A stretch of DNA of 64,000 bases from JACRBR01 sp964371355 (GTDB lineage: Bacteria; Chloroflexota; Dehalococcoidia; DSTF01; JACRBR01): the NCBI GenBank assembly GCA_964371355.1, contig CAYJMG010000004.1, positions 62,001-126,000 on the forward strand, given 5' to 3'. The notes under the pieces are model-generated. The model did no database searches, was not told where the DNA came from, and was given only the letters and a program-made list of their open reading frames with translations. A program made the translations under genes and the position numbers. Positions 42,522 through 50,815 of this stretch are shown here, one piece after another (position 1 is the first letter of the stretch; each line of letters opens with the position of its first letter).

Positions 42522-43864
42522 GCTCGGCCTCCCTCGTGCGCGGCCGGTCTCCGCGGCGACTCTTCGAAGGACGACTGTGCCGCAAATTCGGCCGCGGTGA
42601 CGGCCGGCAGCGACGGCACGTCGATGCCGGGGTAGAACCGCGGTCGCGTCGGGAAGCGCTGGAACTTCGGGGCGAAGAACTTCACGAAGCCGACGATGAG
42701 GGCGGCCGTGAGCGCGCCATTCACGGCGATGAACAGCGGGATCCAGAACGCGGCGCTCCAGCCGCTCTCCTCCCACACCAGCACCTCGGCGGCGACGACG
42801 ACGACGTTGATGATGGCCATCGGCGTCAGCCACTTCCAGGCGAAATTGAGGAGCTGGTCGATACGGAAGCGGGGCAGCGTGCCGCGGGTCCAGACGAAGA
42901 GGAAGTAGACGGTGTACACCTTGCCGATGAAGAGCATCCAGCCGGGGATGAGTTCGTCGAGCTTGTAGGTCCACCAGCCGCCGAGGAAGAGCGTGGCGAT
43001 GATGGCGGAGACAGAGACGGCGTTGATCAGCTCGGCGGCATAGAACAGGCCGAACTTCATGCCCGAGTACTCCGTGTGGTAGCCGCCGACGATCTCGGAC
43101 TCGGCCTCGGCGATGTCGGCGGGTGTGCGATTGAGTTCAGCGGAGATGGCGAAGAAGTAGATGAGGAAAGCGAGGGGCTGGAGCATGACCATGAAGGCCC
43201 AGTTCTCCTCCTGGAAGAGGACGATGCCCTGCAGGTTCATGGTGCCGGCGAACAGCACGACACCGAGCAGCCCGGCGACGATGGGGATCTCGTACGACAC
43301 GAGCATGGCGATGACGCGCATCGCGCCGAAGAGCGAGTACTTGTTGTTGCTGCTGTACCCCGCCATGAAGACGGAGAGCACGGCGAGGGACGACATGCCG
43401 AGGATGTACAACAGGCCGACGTCAAGGCTGGCGAGCACCATGTGGCGGCCCCAGGGGACGACGGCGAAGACGGCGATGCCCGGCACAGTGAAGGCGATCG
43501 GTGCGACGGTGTAAATGAAGCCGGGTGCGGAGGCGGGCTGCAGCACTTCCTTCTGCATGAGCTTGATGGCGTCGGCGACGGGCTGCAGGAGGCCGAAAGG
43601 GCCGAGACGGTTGGGTCCCAGGCGCGACTGCATGCGGCCGACGACGCGGCGCTCGACCCAGATGTTGATGATGGCAACGCCGCCGACGAAGGCGACAATG
43701 CCGATGGTGCCGAGCAAGCCGGAGATGACGTAGATCGACCAGTCCGGGAACCCCCAGTCCTCCAGGCGGCCGTAGATCATCCGCGTGAAATTCGAGAGGT
43801 CGCGCGCGTCCCACCAGTAGCCCGTGATCAAGTCCTGGAGCAAGCTCATCGGGAAGAGCGTCAT
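42518..43864 (-). CDS. nuoH: NADH-quinone oxidoreductase subunit H
   Basis: Eight-helix subunit that forms the quinone chamber with NuoB and NuoD. The 448-residue product has ERRVVGRMQSRLGPNRLGPFGLLQPVADAIKLMQKE, AELNRTPADIAEAESEIVGGYHTEYSGM and RIDQLLNFAWKWLTP, with all the acidic residues of the E-channel loop in view. The last ~50 residues (PRFYPGIDVPSLPAV onward) are a Pro-rich cytosolic extension. Start overlaps the nuoD stop (ATGA). Confidence 0.97.
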   Translation of the reverse strand: MTLFPMSLLQDLITGYWWDARDLSNFTRMIYGRLEDWGFPDWSIYVISGLLGTIGIVAFVGGVAIINIWVERRVVGRMQSRLGPNRLGPFGLLQPVADAIKLMQKEVLQPASAPGFIYTVAPIAFTVPGIAVFAVVPWGRHMVLASLDVGLLYILGMSSLAVLSVFMAGYSSNNKYSLFGAMRVIAMLVSYEIPIVAGLLGVVLFAGTMNLQGIVLFQEENWAFMVMLQPLAFLIYFFAISAELNRTPADIAEAESEIVGGYHTEYSGMKFGLFYAAELINAVSVSAIIATLFLGGWWTYKLDELIPGWMLFIGKVYTVYFLFVWTRGTLPRFRIDQLLNFAWKWLTPMAIINVVVVAAEVLVWEESGWSAAFWIPLFIAVNGALTAALIVGFVKFFAPKFQRFPTRPRFYPGIDVPSLPAVTAAEFAAQSSFEESPRRPAAHEGGRA

Positions 43865-44967
43865 CGGTCCAGCTCCCCCACGTTGATATCGATGCTGCCC
43901 AGCGTGACGATGGCGTCCGCGATGGTCTGGCCGACGGTCATCTCGCGCAGGACGCTGAGGTTGATGAGCGAAGGCGCACGCACGTGCCAGCGGTAGGGGG
44001 CGGGGCCACCATCGCTGACGACGTAGAAGCCCAACTCGCCCTTCGGCGACTCCACGCGCGAGTACGCCTCGCCGGCGGGCGGGCGGAGGGCGAGGGGCAC
44101 GTCGACCTTATGTGGGCCATCGGGAAGCTCGCCGACGGCCTGGCGGATGATGCGCAGACTCTGCTTCATCTCCTCGATCCGGATGGTCATGCGGTCGTAC
44201 GCGTCGCCGTTGTAGCCGACGGGGATGTCGAACTTCATGCGGTCATACACGCAGTAGGGGTCCGCCTTGCGGATATCCCAGGCGATGCCGGTGCTGCGCA
44301 GCACGGGCCCGCTGAGCGAGGCGTTGATCGCGACCTCCGGTGTCACGACGCCCACGTCGCGGGCGCGCATCATGATGATCTCGTTGCCGACGATCAGCTC
44401 CTCGTACTCCTCGAATGCCTTCGGCAGCTCGTCGTTCACCAGCTTGTCGAGAGCGGGGAGGAACTCGTCGGGGATATCGAAGGCGACACCGCCGATCCGC
44501 ATGTAGTTGGTGGTGAGGCGGGCGCCACAGGTCATTTCGAAGAGGTCGAGGACGCGCTCGCGGTCGCGGAAGCACCACATGACGGGGGTCTGCCAGGCGC
44601 CGCAGTCATTGATGAAGGCGCCCGTGGCCATGCAGTGGCTGGCGACGCGCTGGAGTTCGTTGAAGATGACGCGGAGATACTGGGCGCGTTCCGGCACCTC
44701 GATGCCTGCGAGCTTCTCGACCGAGAGACAGTAGCCCAGATTGCCTGCCATGGCGGCGAGGTAGTCCATGCGGTCGGTGAACGGGATGTTCTGAGTGTAC
44801 GTGCGCTCCTCGGCCAGCTTCTCCATGCTGCGGTGGAGGTAGCCGACGACCATCTTCACGTCGACGATGCGTTCGCCGTCGATCTTCGCGACCATGCGGA
44901 ACACGCCGTGCGTGGACGGGTGCTGCGGTCCGATGTTGACTTCGACGGGCTCTGACTTGATAGGCAT
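43861..44967 (-). CDS. nuoD: NADH-quinone oxidoreductase subunit D
   Basis: The 49-kDa-type subunit, derived from a NiFe-hydrogenase large subunit and lining the quinone site. The 368-residue product has NIGPQHPSTHGVFR, GYLHRSMEKLAEERTY, FTDRMDYLA and ends SIDINVGELDR. The quinone-site His and Tyr are present (HPSTHG, RMDY). It is short by the usual standard because it lacks any NuoC fusion. Spacing to nuoC is 56 nt and includes a CTCCCG...CGGGAG hairpin at 44993-45007, the widest gap of the front half of the operon. Confidence 0.97.
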   Translation of the reverse strand: MPIKSEPVEVNIGPQHPSTHGVFRMVAKIDGERIVDVKMVVGYLHRSMEKLAEERTYTQNIPFTDRMDYLAAMAGNLGYCLSVEKLAGIEVPERAQYLRVIFNELQRVASHCMATGAFINDCGAWQTPVMWCFRDRERVLDLFEMTCGARLTTNYMRIGGVAFDIPDEFLPALDKLVNDELPKAFEEYEELIVGNEIIMMRARDVGVVTPEVAINASLSGPVLRSTGIAWDIRKADPYCVYDRMKFDIPVGYNGDAYDRMTIRIEEMKQSLRIIRQAVGELPDGPHKVDVPLALRPPAGEAYSRVESPKGELGFYVVSDGGPAPYRWHVRAPSLINLSVLREMTVGQTIADAIVTLGSIDINVGELDR

Positions 44968-44992
44968 CGTCGGGGCCCTCACCCCGGCCCCA

Positions 44993-45007
44993 CTCCCGGA
45001 ACGGGAG
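44993..45007. repeat. small GC-rich inverted repeat in the nuoC-nuoD spacer
   Basis: CTCCCG-GAA-CGGGAG within a stretch reading ccctcaccccggccccac, which resembles a repeat widespread in high-GC genomes. It lies inside the operon, so it does not look like a full terminator. Confidence 0.5.
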
Positions 45008-45023
45008 AGGGCGTGCGCGTGTC

Positions 45024-45575
45024 TTACTGGCCGGTGCCCGCGTGCTTCGGGCGGAACTCCTGGCCGGTCTGGCCGGGCACCTGCTCCGGGAACTGGCTGA
45101 GGCCGGGCTTGCGTCCCCCGGGGAGCGCCATGAAGTCCTTGCGCAGCGGATGTCCGGGGAAGGAGTCCCACAGAAACAGCCGCGTGAGCTCGGGATGGCC
45201 CTCGAACCGGACGCCCATCAGGTCGTAGACCTCGCGCTCCTGGAGCAGCGCGCCGGACCAGAGCGGCGAGATGGACGGGATGACGGGCTGGTCGCGATCG
45301 CAGGGCACTTTGACCTCGAAGAGGTGGTTCTGAGCGAGCGACGCGAAGTGGTAGACCATGTCGATACGCGTGATCATGTCGACGCTGCAAAGCTGGGTGA
45401 GGAACTTGCCGTCGAGCTGCTCGTCGTCCCGGATGACGCGCATCGCCTCGAACATGCGGGCGGGAGCGAGCGTAACGTAGCCATCGGCGACCGACTGGAC
45501 GGCGTCGGGCAGCGTCGCGCGGATGCGATCGGCGACCTCGGGCCCGGGCAGGGTGACCGTCTTCGGGTGCGGCAT
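45024..45575 (-). CDS. nuoC: NADH-quinone oxidoreductase subunit C
   Basis: The 30-kDa-type subunit, 183 residues, with LCSVDMITRIDMVYHFAS, WSGALLQEREVYDLMGVRFEGHPELTRLFLWDSFPGHPLRKDF, the standard NuoC signature. The C-terminal ~35 residues (GGRKPGLSQFPEQVPG onward) are a loose extension. Its ATG shares one base with the nuoA stop (TGATG), so there is no space for the nuoB that normally stands between A and C. Confidence 0.96.
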   Translation of the reverse strand: MPHPKTVTLPGPEVADRIRATLPDAVQSVADGYVTLAPARMFEAMRVIRDDEQLDGKFLTQLCSVDMITRIDMVYHFASLAQNHLFEVKVPCDRDQPVIPSISPLWSGALLQEREVYDLMGVRFEGHPELTRLFLWDSFPGHPLRKDFMALPGGRKPGLSQFPEQVPGQTGQEFRPKHAGTGQ

Positions 45576-45946
45576 CAGAGCCACTCCATGGCGCGCTTCC
45601 GCCACGCGTACGCATAACCGACGAAGAGGATGGCGATGAAGATGAGGGCCTCCACGAAGGCGTACAGACCGAGCTGGCGGTAGGCGACGGCCCACGGGTA
45701 CAGGAAGACGGCTTCGACGTCGAAGACGACGAAGAGCAGGCCGAACAGGTAGTAGCGCACGTTGTAGCGGACGTGGGCGTCGCCGATGGGCACCATGCCG
45801 CACTCGTAAACGGACTCCTTGATGGGGTCGGGCTTGCTTGGGCGGAGCTTGAACACGCCGAGCGCAACCGAGGCCACGATCGGGATGAGCGGGAAGATGA
45901 CGGCAAAGACGAGGAGGAAGCCGGCCCGTCCGAACTGGTCGATCAC
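45575..45946 (-). CDS. nuoA: NADH-quinone oxidoreductase subunit A
   Basis: A 123-residue, three-helix subunit and the first gene of the operon. KPDPIKESVYECGMVPIGDAHVRYNVRYYLFGLLFVVFDVEAVFLYPWAV is the defining block, with the acidic residues and ECG of the loop. Start is set at GTG 45946, with GAGG shortly upstream; the long upstream frame is rejected. The 380-nt region between this start and 46327 has no gene but must hold the operon promoter; a GCGGGAC-GCC-GTCCCGC hairpin lies at 45965-45981. Confidence 0.95.
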   Translation of the reverse strand: MIDQFGRAGFLLVFAVIFPLIPIVASVALGVFKLRPSKPDPIKESVYECGMVPIGDAHVRYNVRYYLFGLLFVVFDVEAVFLYPWAVAYRQLGLYAFVEALIFIAILFVGYAYAWRKRAMEWL

Positions 45947-46289
45947 TGGCGCCTCGCGACATGGGCGGGACGCCGTCCCGCGTCCACGTCCATACTCCGG
46001 AACCGGGTGAGGACGGGCCGGAGCACCGATCCGGCGGCCATCCGGTGCGCAGCCGAAGCTAGAAGCCGGGCCCGAGGCATGCTGGCCGAAGCTGCGCCCA
46101 AACTTTGTGAATTCTGGCGCGAAGCCTATCACAGCTATAGCACCCGAACAATGGAGCGGGAAAGCGAGGGAAGGTCGCGGCTTCGATGCGGATTCCGGCG
46201 CGCGCCAATCCGGGAAACGGGGTGTCAGACCAAGAACGTCCCCTTAGAGGCCATTGCGCCCTCAAGTGAGGGGAAACCCTGCCGATTCT
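45947..46289. other. spacer between nuoA and the 29-residue ORF
   Basis: No gene seen on either strand. It holds the GCGGGAC-GCC-GTCCCGC hairpin (45965-45981), AT-richer DNA around 46105-46150 that may carry the nuo promoter, and a CCCTCAAGTGAGGG hairpin near 46260-46273. Confidence 0.45.
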
Positions 46290-46316
46290 CCAGATAGCAG
46301 AAGGAAGCCTATCTGG
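46290..46316 (+). promoter_or_regulatory. leader hairpin next to the ribosome binding site of the 29-residue ORF
   Basis: CCAGATAG (46290-46297) pairs with CTATCTGG (46309-46316); the last GG is the start of the GGAGGT ribosome binding site. When folded it could mask the site, so it may control translation. Confidence 0.55.
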
Positions 46317-46326
46317 AGGTAACGCA

Positions 46327-46416
46327 ATGTCCCGCTTCATCCCTGCCGCTCTCGTCGCCGCGAACTTCGTGGCCGTCACCGCCCTCGCGGTGGCACCGTG
46401 GATCTGGGGCCGGTAA
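46327..46416 (+). CDS. 29-residue membrane microprotein
   Basis: The frame encodes 29 residues: SRFIPAALVAANF then a hydrophobic run VAVTALAVAPWIW and a terminal GR. It fits a single membrane-spanning peptide. Support for translation: GGAGGT 6 nt upstream of the ATG, the best ribosome binding site in the region; a structured leader; and a terminator with a T run 20 nt after the stop, making a compact unit. I know no homologue. Its position, head to head with nuoA, could point to a role with membrane complexes, but that is a guess. Confidence 0.6.
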   Translation: MSRFIPAALVAANFVAVTALAVAPWIWGR

Positions 46417-46435
46417 CCAGACCGGTCCAAGCAGC

Positions 46436-46461
46436 GGGCCGCCCATGGGGGCGGCCTTTTT
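46436..46461 (+). terminator. intrinsic terminator after the 29-residue ORF
   Basis: GGCCGCC pairs with GGCGGCC around catggg and is followed by TTTTT, the clearest intrinsic terminator in the window. Confidence 0.85.
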
Positions 46462-46506
46462 GCTCTCCGGCGGCAACCGCGAGCCGCCGATACTCCACTG
46501 ATTCGC

Positions 46507-47082
46507 ATGGACATGACCCGCCGGCTGGGCGCCATTCACACACACAGGGGAGCAGCCAGCGCCACATTTGCGCTGACGCTGCTGGCCGTGCAGTTCGCCG
46601 CGCTCCGCTTCGCGCCGTCGGAGATCCTGGTGCGGGTCATCCTGCCCGCGACGATCATCGCCGTCCCGCTAGCGCTGTGGGTCTACCGGGACCGGATCGG
46701 CGTGTGGGTGATGTACGTCGGCCTCGCCGCCAACCTCGCGCCGATACTCGCAAACGGCGGGCTGATGCCCATCCACTACGACACAGTGGTAAGCGCGATC
46801 GGTGAGGAACGAGCCGCGCGGTACACGCCCGGCGAATGGGTCGCGGGCTCCAAGGACGTGCTCGTAGCCGAGGACGAAGGCCGCCTGATGGAACTGGGCG
46901 ACCAGATCATCATCCGTACGGCGAGCGGCGGCATGGTGGCCAGCCCGGGAGACGTCGTGGTGTGGTGCGGGCTGCTGATCCTCACGGCGGAGGCTTCGAT
47001 CGCCTGGCAGCGTCGCCAGCGGGCCGAGCGCGCCGTTATGTCGCGGCCGCACCAAGCAGCGGAGGGGGGCGCAGCCACATAG
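46507..47082 (+). CDS. DUF5317 family membrane protein
   Basis: A 191-residue protein with two N-terminal membrane helices, then VYRDRIGVWVMYVGLAANLAPILANGGLMPI, the core of DUF5317, a hydrophilic loop and a last helix near residue 155-175 (ASPGDVVVWCGLLILTAEASIAW). Function unknown. ATG 46507 is near a GATACT box 12 nt upstream; ATG 46513 is possible too. A terminator shared with the ferredoxin gene lies at 47234. Confidence 0.82.
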   Translation: MDMTRRLGAIHTHRGAASATFALTLLAVQFAALRFAPSEILVRVILPATIIAVPLALWVYRDRIGVWVMYVGLAANLAPILANGGLMPIHYDTVVSAIGEERAARYTPGEWVAGSKDVLVAEDEGRLMELGDQIIIRTASGGMVASPGDVVVWCGLLILTAEASIAWQRRQRAERAVMSRPHQAAEGGAAT

Positions 47083-47233
47083 ACGTGGCACGCGCCGCCC
47101 CGCCACCCGGCGCCTGCGATAGCGAGGGCAACAACTTTCGCAGACCCCGACTATCCCATCGTACGGCGGCATTCTCACGAGGTTCTCGCCAGAAAACCGC
47201 GACCGCAGATTCGTCAGAAGTGCCGGAACACGC

Positions 47234-47260
47234 GAAAAGCCCGGGGGTACCGGGCTTTTC
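47234..47260. terminator. bidirectional terminator
   Basis: GAAAAGCCCGG and CCGGGCTTTTC pair around gggta, with A and T runs on both sides, between DUF5317 and the convergent ferredoxin gene. Confidence 0.9.
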
Positions 47261-47292
47261 TGTGATGTCAAGAGGGCGTTCCTGAGCTGATC

Positions 47293-47577
<285 letters not shown>

Positions 47578-47787
47578 GTGAGAGGTCTCCTTCGAATCCC
47601 GGCGGGAGAATCCTCGCCCGCCCCGTACTCCAACGAATCCGGCGTATTGTAGATTCGAGGTAACGGCTACGGAAGGGGTTTTGTGCTGTCCTTACTGCAA
47701 TTATGGACCGCGTAACAGGCTGATAGCAACCGCCCGGCGGCGAGCGTCGGCCAGGTGCAAGAAGCGGCACGACAACTGCGATGGGCG
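47578..47787. other. spacer upstream of fdxA
   Basis: 210 nt without a gene. It holds the fdxA ribosome binding site, a GC-rich CCCGCC...GGCGGG region and an AT-richer block near 47640-47700 that may contain the fdxA promoter. Confidence 0.5.
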
Positions 47788-48978
47788 CTACTTCGAGGCC
47801 AGGCGGTGGCGGTCGAGGAAGCTCTGGATGCGGTCCATGGCCTCGACGAGCAAGTCGTAGTTCTGCGCGTAACAGATGCGCACGTGACCGGCGCCCGCCT
47901 CGCCGAACGCGGAGCCCGGGATGACGGCCACACGCTCCTCCATCAGCAGGCGTTCGGCGAACGACTCGTCGTTCATGCCCGAGCTGCCGACCTGGGGGAA
48001 GGCGTAGAACGCGCCGTGCGGGTCGGCGCATGGCAAGCCCATCGCGTTCAGGCGGTTCACGACCATGCGGCGGCGGCGGTCGTACTCCGCGACCATGCCG
48101 CGCACGTCTTCCTCGCCGGCGTTCAGCGCCTGCAAGGCCGCGAACTGCGCGGGGGTGGGCGCGGACATCATGACGTACTGGTGGACCTTCATCATCGCTT
48201 CTGTCAGCTCGCTGCGCGCGCAGGTGTACGCGAGACGCCAGCCGGTCATCGCGTACGCCTTCGAGAAACCGCCGAGGAGGATCGTGCGCTCCTTCATGCC
48301 GGGCAGGGTGGCGAAGCACACGTGCTCGGTGTCGTAGACGAGGCGATCGTAGATCTCGTCGGAGATGACGAAGAGGTCGTGTTTGTCGGCGATCGCGGCG
48401 ACCGCCTGCGCGGTCTCACGCGTCATGACCGCGCCCGTGGGGTTGGCGGGATAGCCGAAGAGGATCGCCTTGGTGCGCGGCGTGATGCGGCTCTCCAGCT
48501 CGGCGGGGTGGAGCTGGAAGCCGTCGGCGGAGCGCGTGGGGACCTGGATGTAGACGCCACCGCCCAGCAGCACGGCTGGGAGGTACGCGACGTAGCCGGG
48601 ATCGGGGCTCAGCACCTCGTCACCGGGATCAAGAATGGCCTCGAGGGCGATCTGGAGCGCCTCGCTGACGCCGGCGGTGACGATGATCTCGGTGCCGGCG
48701 TCGTAGCGGACGCCATAGAGGCGGTTGAGATGGCGAGAGATGGCGGCGCGGAGCTCGACGAGGCCGTAGTTGGAGGTGTAGTAGGTCTCGCCATCTTCGA
48801 TGCTCTTGATGGCGGCCTGGCGGATGTGATTCGGGGTTACGAAGTCGGGCTGGCCGACTCCGAGGGAGATGACGCCCTCCATGCTGGCGAGGAGGTCGAA
48901 GAAGCGCCGGATGCCCGATGAGGGGATAGCCTGGACATGCTGGGAGATGTTGCCGCGATGGGTTACGCCGTCGGTCAT
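47788..48978 (-). CDS. class I/II PLP-dependent aminotransferase
   Basis: A 396-residue fold-type I aminotransferase of the aspartate/aromatic group. Seen: ISLGVGQPDFVTP, YTSNYGLVELRAAISRHL, GYPANPTGAVM, DEIYDRLVYD and the PLP Lys in GGFSKAYAMTGWRLAY; an Arg near AGAGHVRICYA would bind the substrate carboxylate. The substrate cannot be fixed. Its ATG overlaps the stop of the small gene upstream (ATGA), so three genes form one unit with the two unknown proteins at 48975-49575. Confidence 0.92.
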   Translation of the reverse strand: MTDGVTHRGNISQHVQAIPSSGIRRFFDLLASMEGVISLGVGQPDFVTPNHIRQAAIKSIEDGETYYTSNYGLVELRAAISRHLNRLYGVRYDAGTEIIVTAGVSEALQIALEAILDPGDEVLSPDPGYVAYLPAVLLGGGVYIQVPTRSADGFQLHPAELESRITPRTKAILFGYPANPTGAVMTRETAQAVAAIADKHDLFVISDEIYDRLVYDTEHVCFATLPGMKERTILLGGFSKAYAMTGWRLAYTCARSELTEAMMKVHQYVMMSAPTPAQFAALQALNAGEEDVRGMVAEYDRRRRMVVNRLNAMGLPCADPHGAFYAFPQVGSSGMNDESFAERLLMEERVAVIPGSAFGEAGAGHVRICYAQNYDLLVEAMDRIQSFLDRHRLASK

Positions 48979-49292
48979 GGGATGCCCGCGCCCGGCGGGG
49001 CTTCGCTCCTCTTCCGTGATCCCGGCGGAGCGCCTCCAACAGCGCCCGCGTCGGCGACACCCGACCAGAGATCGAGGTCGGGCACATAGTACAACAACCA
49101 GGAACTGCCATCGGCAAGCCGGACCCGGAAGCCCATCCGCTCTTCTTCGCGCCACTGCGCCTCGAGGGCGCTGACGTCGACGCGCGCACCGTCACGCTCG
49201 ATCCAGAGTGGGCGCTCGGGATGGGACGCGCCGGCGTACGCTCCGACGTTGACGGCAAACGCCCTCAGCCCCGCCTCTTCTTCACGATCCAT
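48975..49292 (-). CDS. uncharacterised 105-residue protein
   Basis: Not recognised. It starts MDREEEAGLRAF, has PLWIERDGARVDVSALEAQWREEERMGFRVRLADGSSWLLYYVPDLDLW in the middle, a compact alpha/beta-looking region, and a Gly/Pro-rich end. Both ends overlap neighbours (11 nt upstream, ATGA downstream), and those overlaps support the start at 49292. Co-translation with the aminotransferase suggests a linked role, which is inference. Confidence 0.65.
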   Translation of the reverse strand: MDREEEAGLRAFAVNVGAYAGASHPERPLWIERDGARVDVSALEAQWREEERMGFRVRLADGSSWLLYYVPDLDLWSGVADAGAVGGAPPGSRKRSEAPPGAGIP

Positions 49293-49575
49293 TGCGGAGC
49301 GTGTACGCGCCGTCGCCGCCCGAGATATCGACGACGTCACCCTTCCGGAACTTGAGTTTTCGCGCGAAATGGCCGGCCTCGAGGTGGTAGTGCTGGTGCT
49401 TCGGCGCGAGGCACTCGCAGTCCTCCGCAACGATGCGCGTGGCGTACGCGGTGCGGCCGACGCGCACTTCGAACTCCGTCATGGGCGCCGGAAAGTCACG
49501 CCAGCGATCCTTGGTGACGAGGATCGAGGCAGTGTCCGCGTCCTCGCTAGAGAGCTTGCGCCTGTAGGGCTTCAT
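49282..49575 (-). CDS. uncharacterised 97-residue protein
   Basis: Not recognised. MKPYRRKLSSEDADTASILVTKDRW opens it; then EFEVRVGRTAYATRIVAEDCECLAPKHQHYHLEAGHF, with two Cys and three His that could bind a metal, and KGDVVDISGGDGAYTLR, a beta-rich end. GGAGGA precedes ATG 49575. It is the first gene of the aminotransferase unit. Confidence 0.68.
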   Translation of the reverse strand: MKPYRRKLSSEDADTASILVTKDRWRDFPAPMTEFEVRVGRTAYATRIVAEDCECLAPKHQHYHLEAGHFARKLKFRKGDVVDISGGDGAYTLRNGS

Positions 49576-49636
49576 CGCCGTCCTCCCGGCGTGCGGGGGT
49601 CCACGGCGCAGTATACGCAGCGGATTCGGAGAAGAA

Positions 49637-49671
49637 GGGAACAGGGCGTCCCGCATGGACGTCCTGTTCCC
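49637..49671 (-). terminator. hairpin after the lipoprotein pair
   Basis: GGGAACAGG pairs with CCTGTTCCC, with an inner GTCC/GGAC stem. It lies 35 nt past the stop of the second lipoprotein gene and probably ends that transcript. Confidence 0.75.
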
Positions 49672-49705
49672 TACTCGCGCGTGATGAGCGCACGCTGCGT
49701 CCCGG

Positions 49706-50239
49706 TCAGGGGACGGCGACGACCCAGATGCCGCTGCCCAGGTTGTTGCCCTTGGCGTCGCCGGGCTGCACGTCGAGGTTATAGCGATACAGCGGGCGGC
49801 CGTTGTAGGTCACCTGCGTGGAGCCGTTGTCCTCGCGCGTGATCGTGCCCAGCACACCGGTGAGGCCTTCGGGGCCCGTGGGCGACCCACTCTCGATGAT
49901 CAGAGGCGGCCAGATGCCGGAGCAGCTCCGCAGGCAGACGCTGCGGGCGTCGGGGTCGTTGGCGGATGTATAGAGGGTGCGTCCCTCAGGGTCGGTCAGA
50001 AAGGGACCGGTGGACGACGTGGAGATGAGGACGGTGGTCGTGCCCGAGGCGACAGTGACGCCGGCCAGCGGCGTGATGCCGGCCTCGCGCGTCGAGATGC
50101 CCGACGCGGTCTGCGTCTGGCTCTCGGGCGGGACGGTCGGCAGACCGCCGTCGCCATCGTCGCTGCAGGCGGCGGACAGGAGAGCGAGGCCCATGACCGT
50201 GGCAGCCGCGAGCGCGGCGAAACGCACCCTCATCCGCAT
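49706..50239 (-). CDS. 'secreted repeat' (Lipoprotein_15) lipoprotein, copy 2
   Basis: A 177-residue lipoprotein with signal peptide and lipobox LLSAAC. After a Thr/Ser/Pro linker come two repeats of the family: GRTLYTSANDPDARSVCLRSCSGIWPPL, with the usual Cys pair and WPPL, and QVTYNGRPLYRYNLD. The function is unknown; members occur widely in Actinobacteria and Chloroflexota, sometimes near redox genes. AAGGAG is about 10 nt before ATG 50239. It is the downstream member of a tandem pair with 27 nt between. Confidence 0.88.
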   Translation of the reverse strand: MRMRVRFAALAAATVMGLALLSAACSDDGDGGLPTVPPESQTQTASGISTREAGITPLAGVTVASGTTTVLISTSSTGPFLTDPEGRTLYTSANDPDARSVCLRSCSGIWPPLIIESGSPTGPEGLTGVLGTITREDNGSTQVTYNGRPLYRYNLDVQPGDAKGNNLGSGIWVVAVP

Positions 50240-50266
50240 GTTGTCGTAGCTCCTTCGTTGCCGTAG

Positions 50267-50815
50267 TTACGGCTGAGCCAGGCTCCAGTTCGGGATGTCT
50301 TTCCCGTTCGTGTCGCCCGGCGCCTGGTCGTTCGCGAAGAAGTACAGGGGCAGACCGTTATACGTTACCTGCGCCGTCCCGTCATCGCGCGTAATCGTAC
50401 CAAGTTCGCCGGTGACGCCCGCGCCGGGCGTCAAGGGGCCATCCGCCGTGAGGGGCGGCCAGTTCGACGCGCAGCCGCCGCTGCAGGCGCTGGCGCCGCT
50501 GCCGGAGCTGTCGTTGGCGAAGAGATAGAGCGAGAAGCCGCGGGCATCCACGAGGCCGGCATCGCCGGCCGACACCGTCGCGCCGGCTGTTGCCGTCTCG
50601 CCGGCAGTCGTCGGCTCGGCAGTCGCGGCCTCGGTCGGTTGCGCAACGGCCGTGGTCGGCGTGGAGGCCGGGGCGGTCGCAGCGGGCGTGTTTGCGGTCT
50701 GTGTGGGGGATTCGTCGCCGTCGTCATCGTCGCCGCAGGCGGCGGTGAAGGCGATCAGCGCGAAACCCGCGAGCGTGACGGCGGCGATGCGTGCGATGGC
50801 GGACGATCGGGACAT
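50267..50815 (-). CDS. 'secreted repeat' (Lipoprotein_15) lipoprotein, copy 1
   Basis: A 182-residue paralogue of the next gene: lipobox AFTAAC, a DDDDGDE stretch, a long Thr/Ala/Pro linker (residues ~38-85), then FSLYLFANDSSGSGASACSGGCASNWPPL and QVTYNGLPLYFFANDQAPGD. The linker is longer and the Cys region has an extra Gly/Ser stretch compared with copy 2. AAGGAG precedes ATG 50815. Both probably sit on the outside of the membrane. Confidence 0.88.
   Translation of the reverse strand: MSRSSAIARIAAVTLAGFALIAFTAACGDDDDGDESPTQTANTPAATAPASTPTTAVAQPTEAATAEPTTAGETATAGATVSAGDAGLVDARGFSLYLFANDSSGSGASACSGGCASNWPPLTADGPLTPGAGVTGELGTITRDDGTAQVTYNGLPLYFFANDQAPGDTNGKDIPNWSLAQP

Noticed and set aside
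44987..45012. Terminator between nuoC and nuoD
   Set aside because: The stem is only six base pairs, has no T tract and lies within an operon whose other genes overlap; it looks like a widespread GC-rich repeat.
46256..46325. Resemblance to SRP RNA (agaaggaagc) or a known riboswitch in the leader of the 29-residue ORF
   Set aside because: Only the ggaagg word is shared; the flanking conserved bases of the SRP RNA loop and of the riboswitch classes I know are absent.
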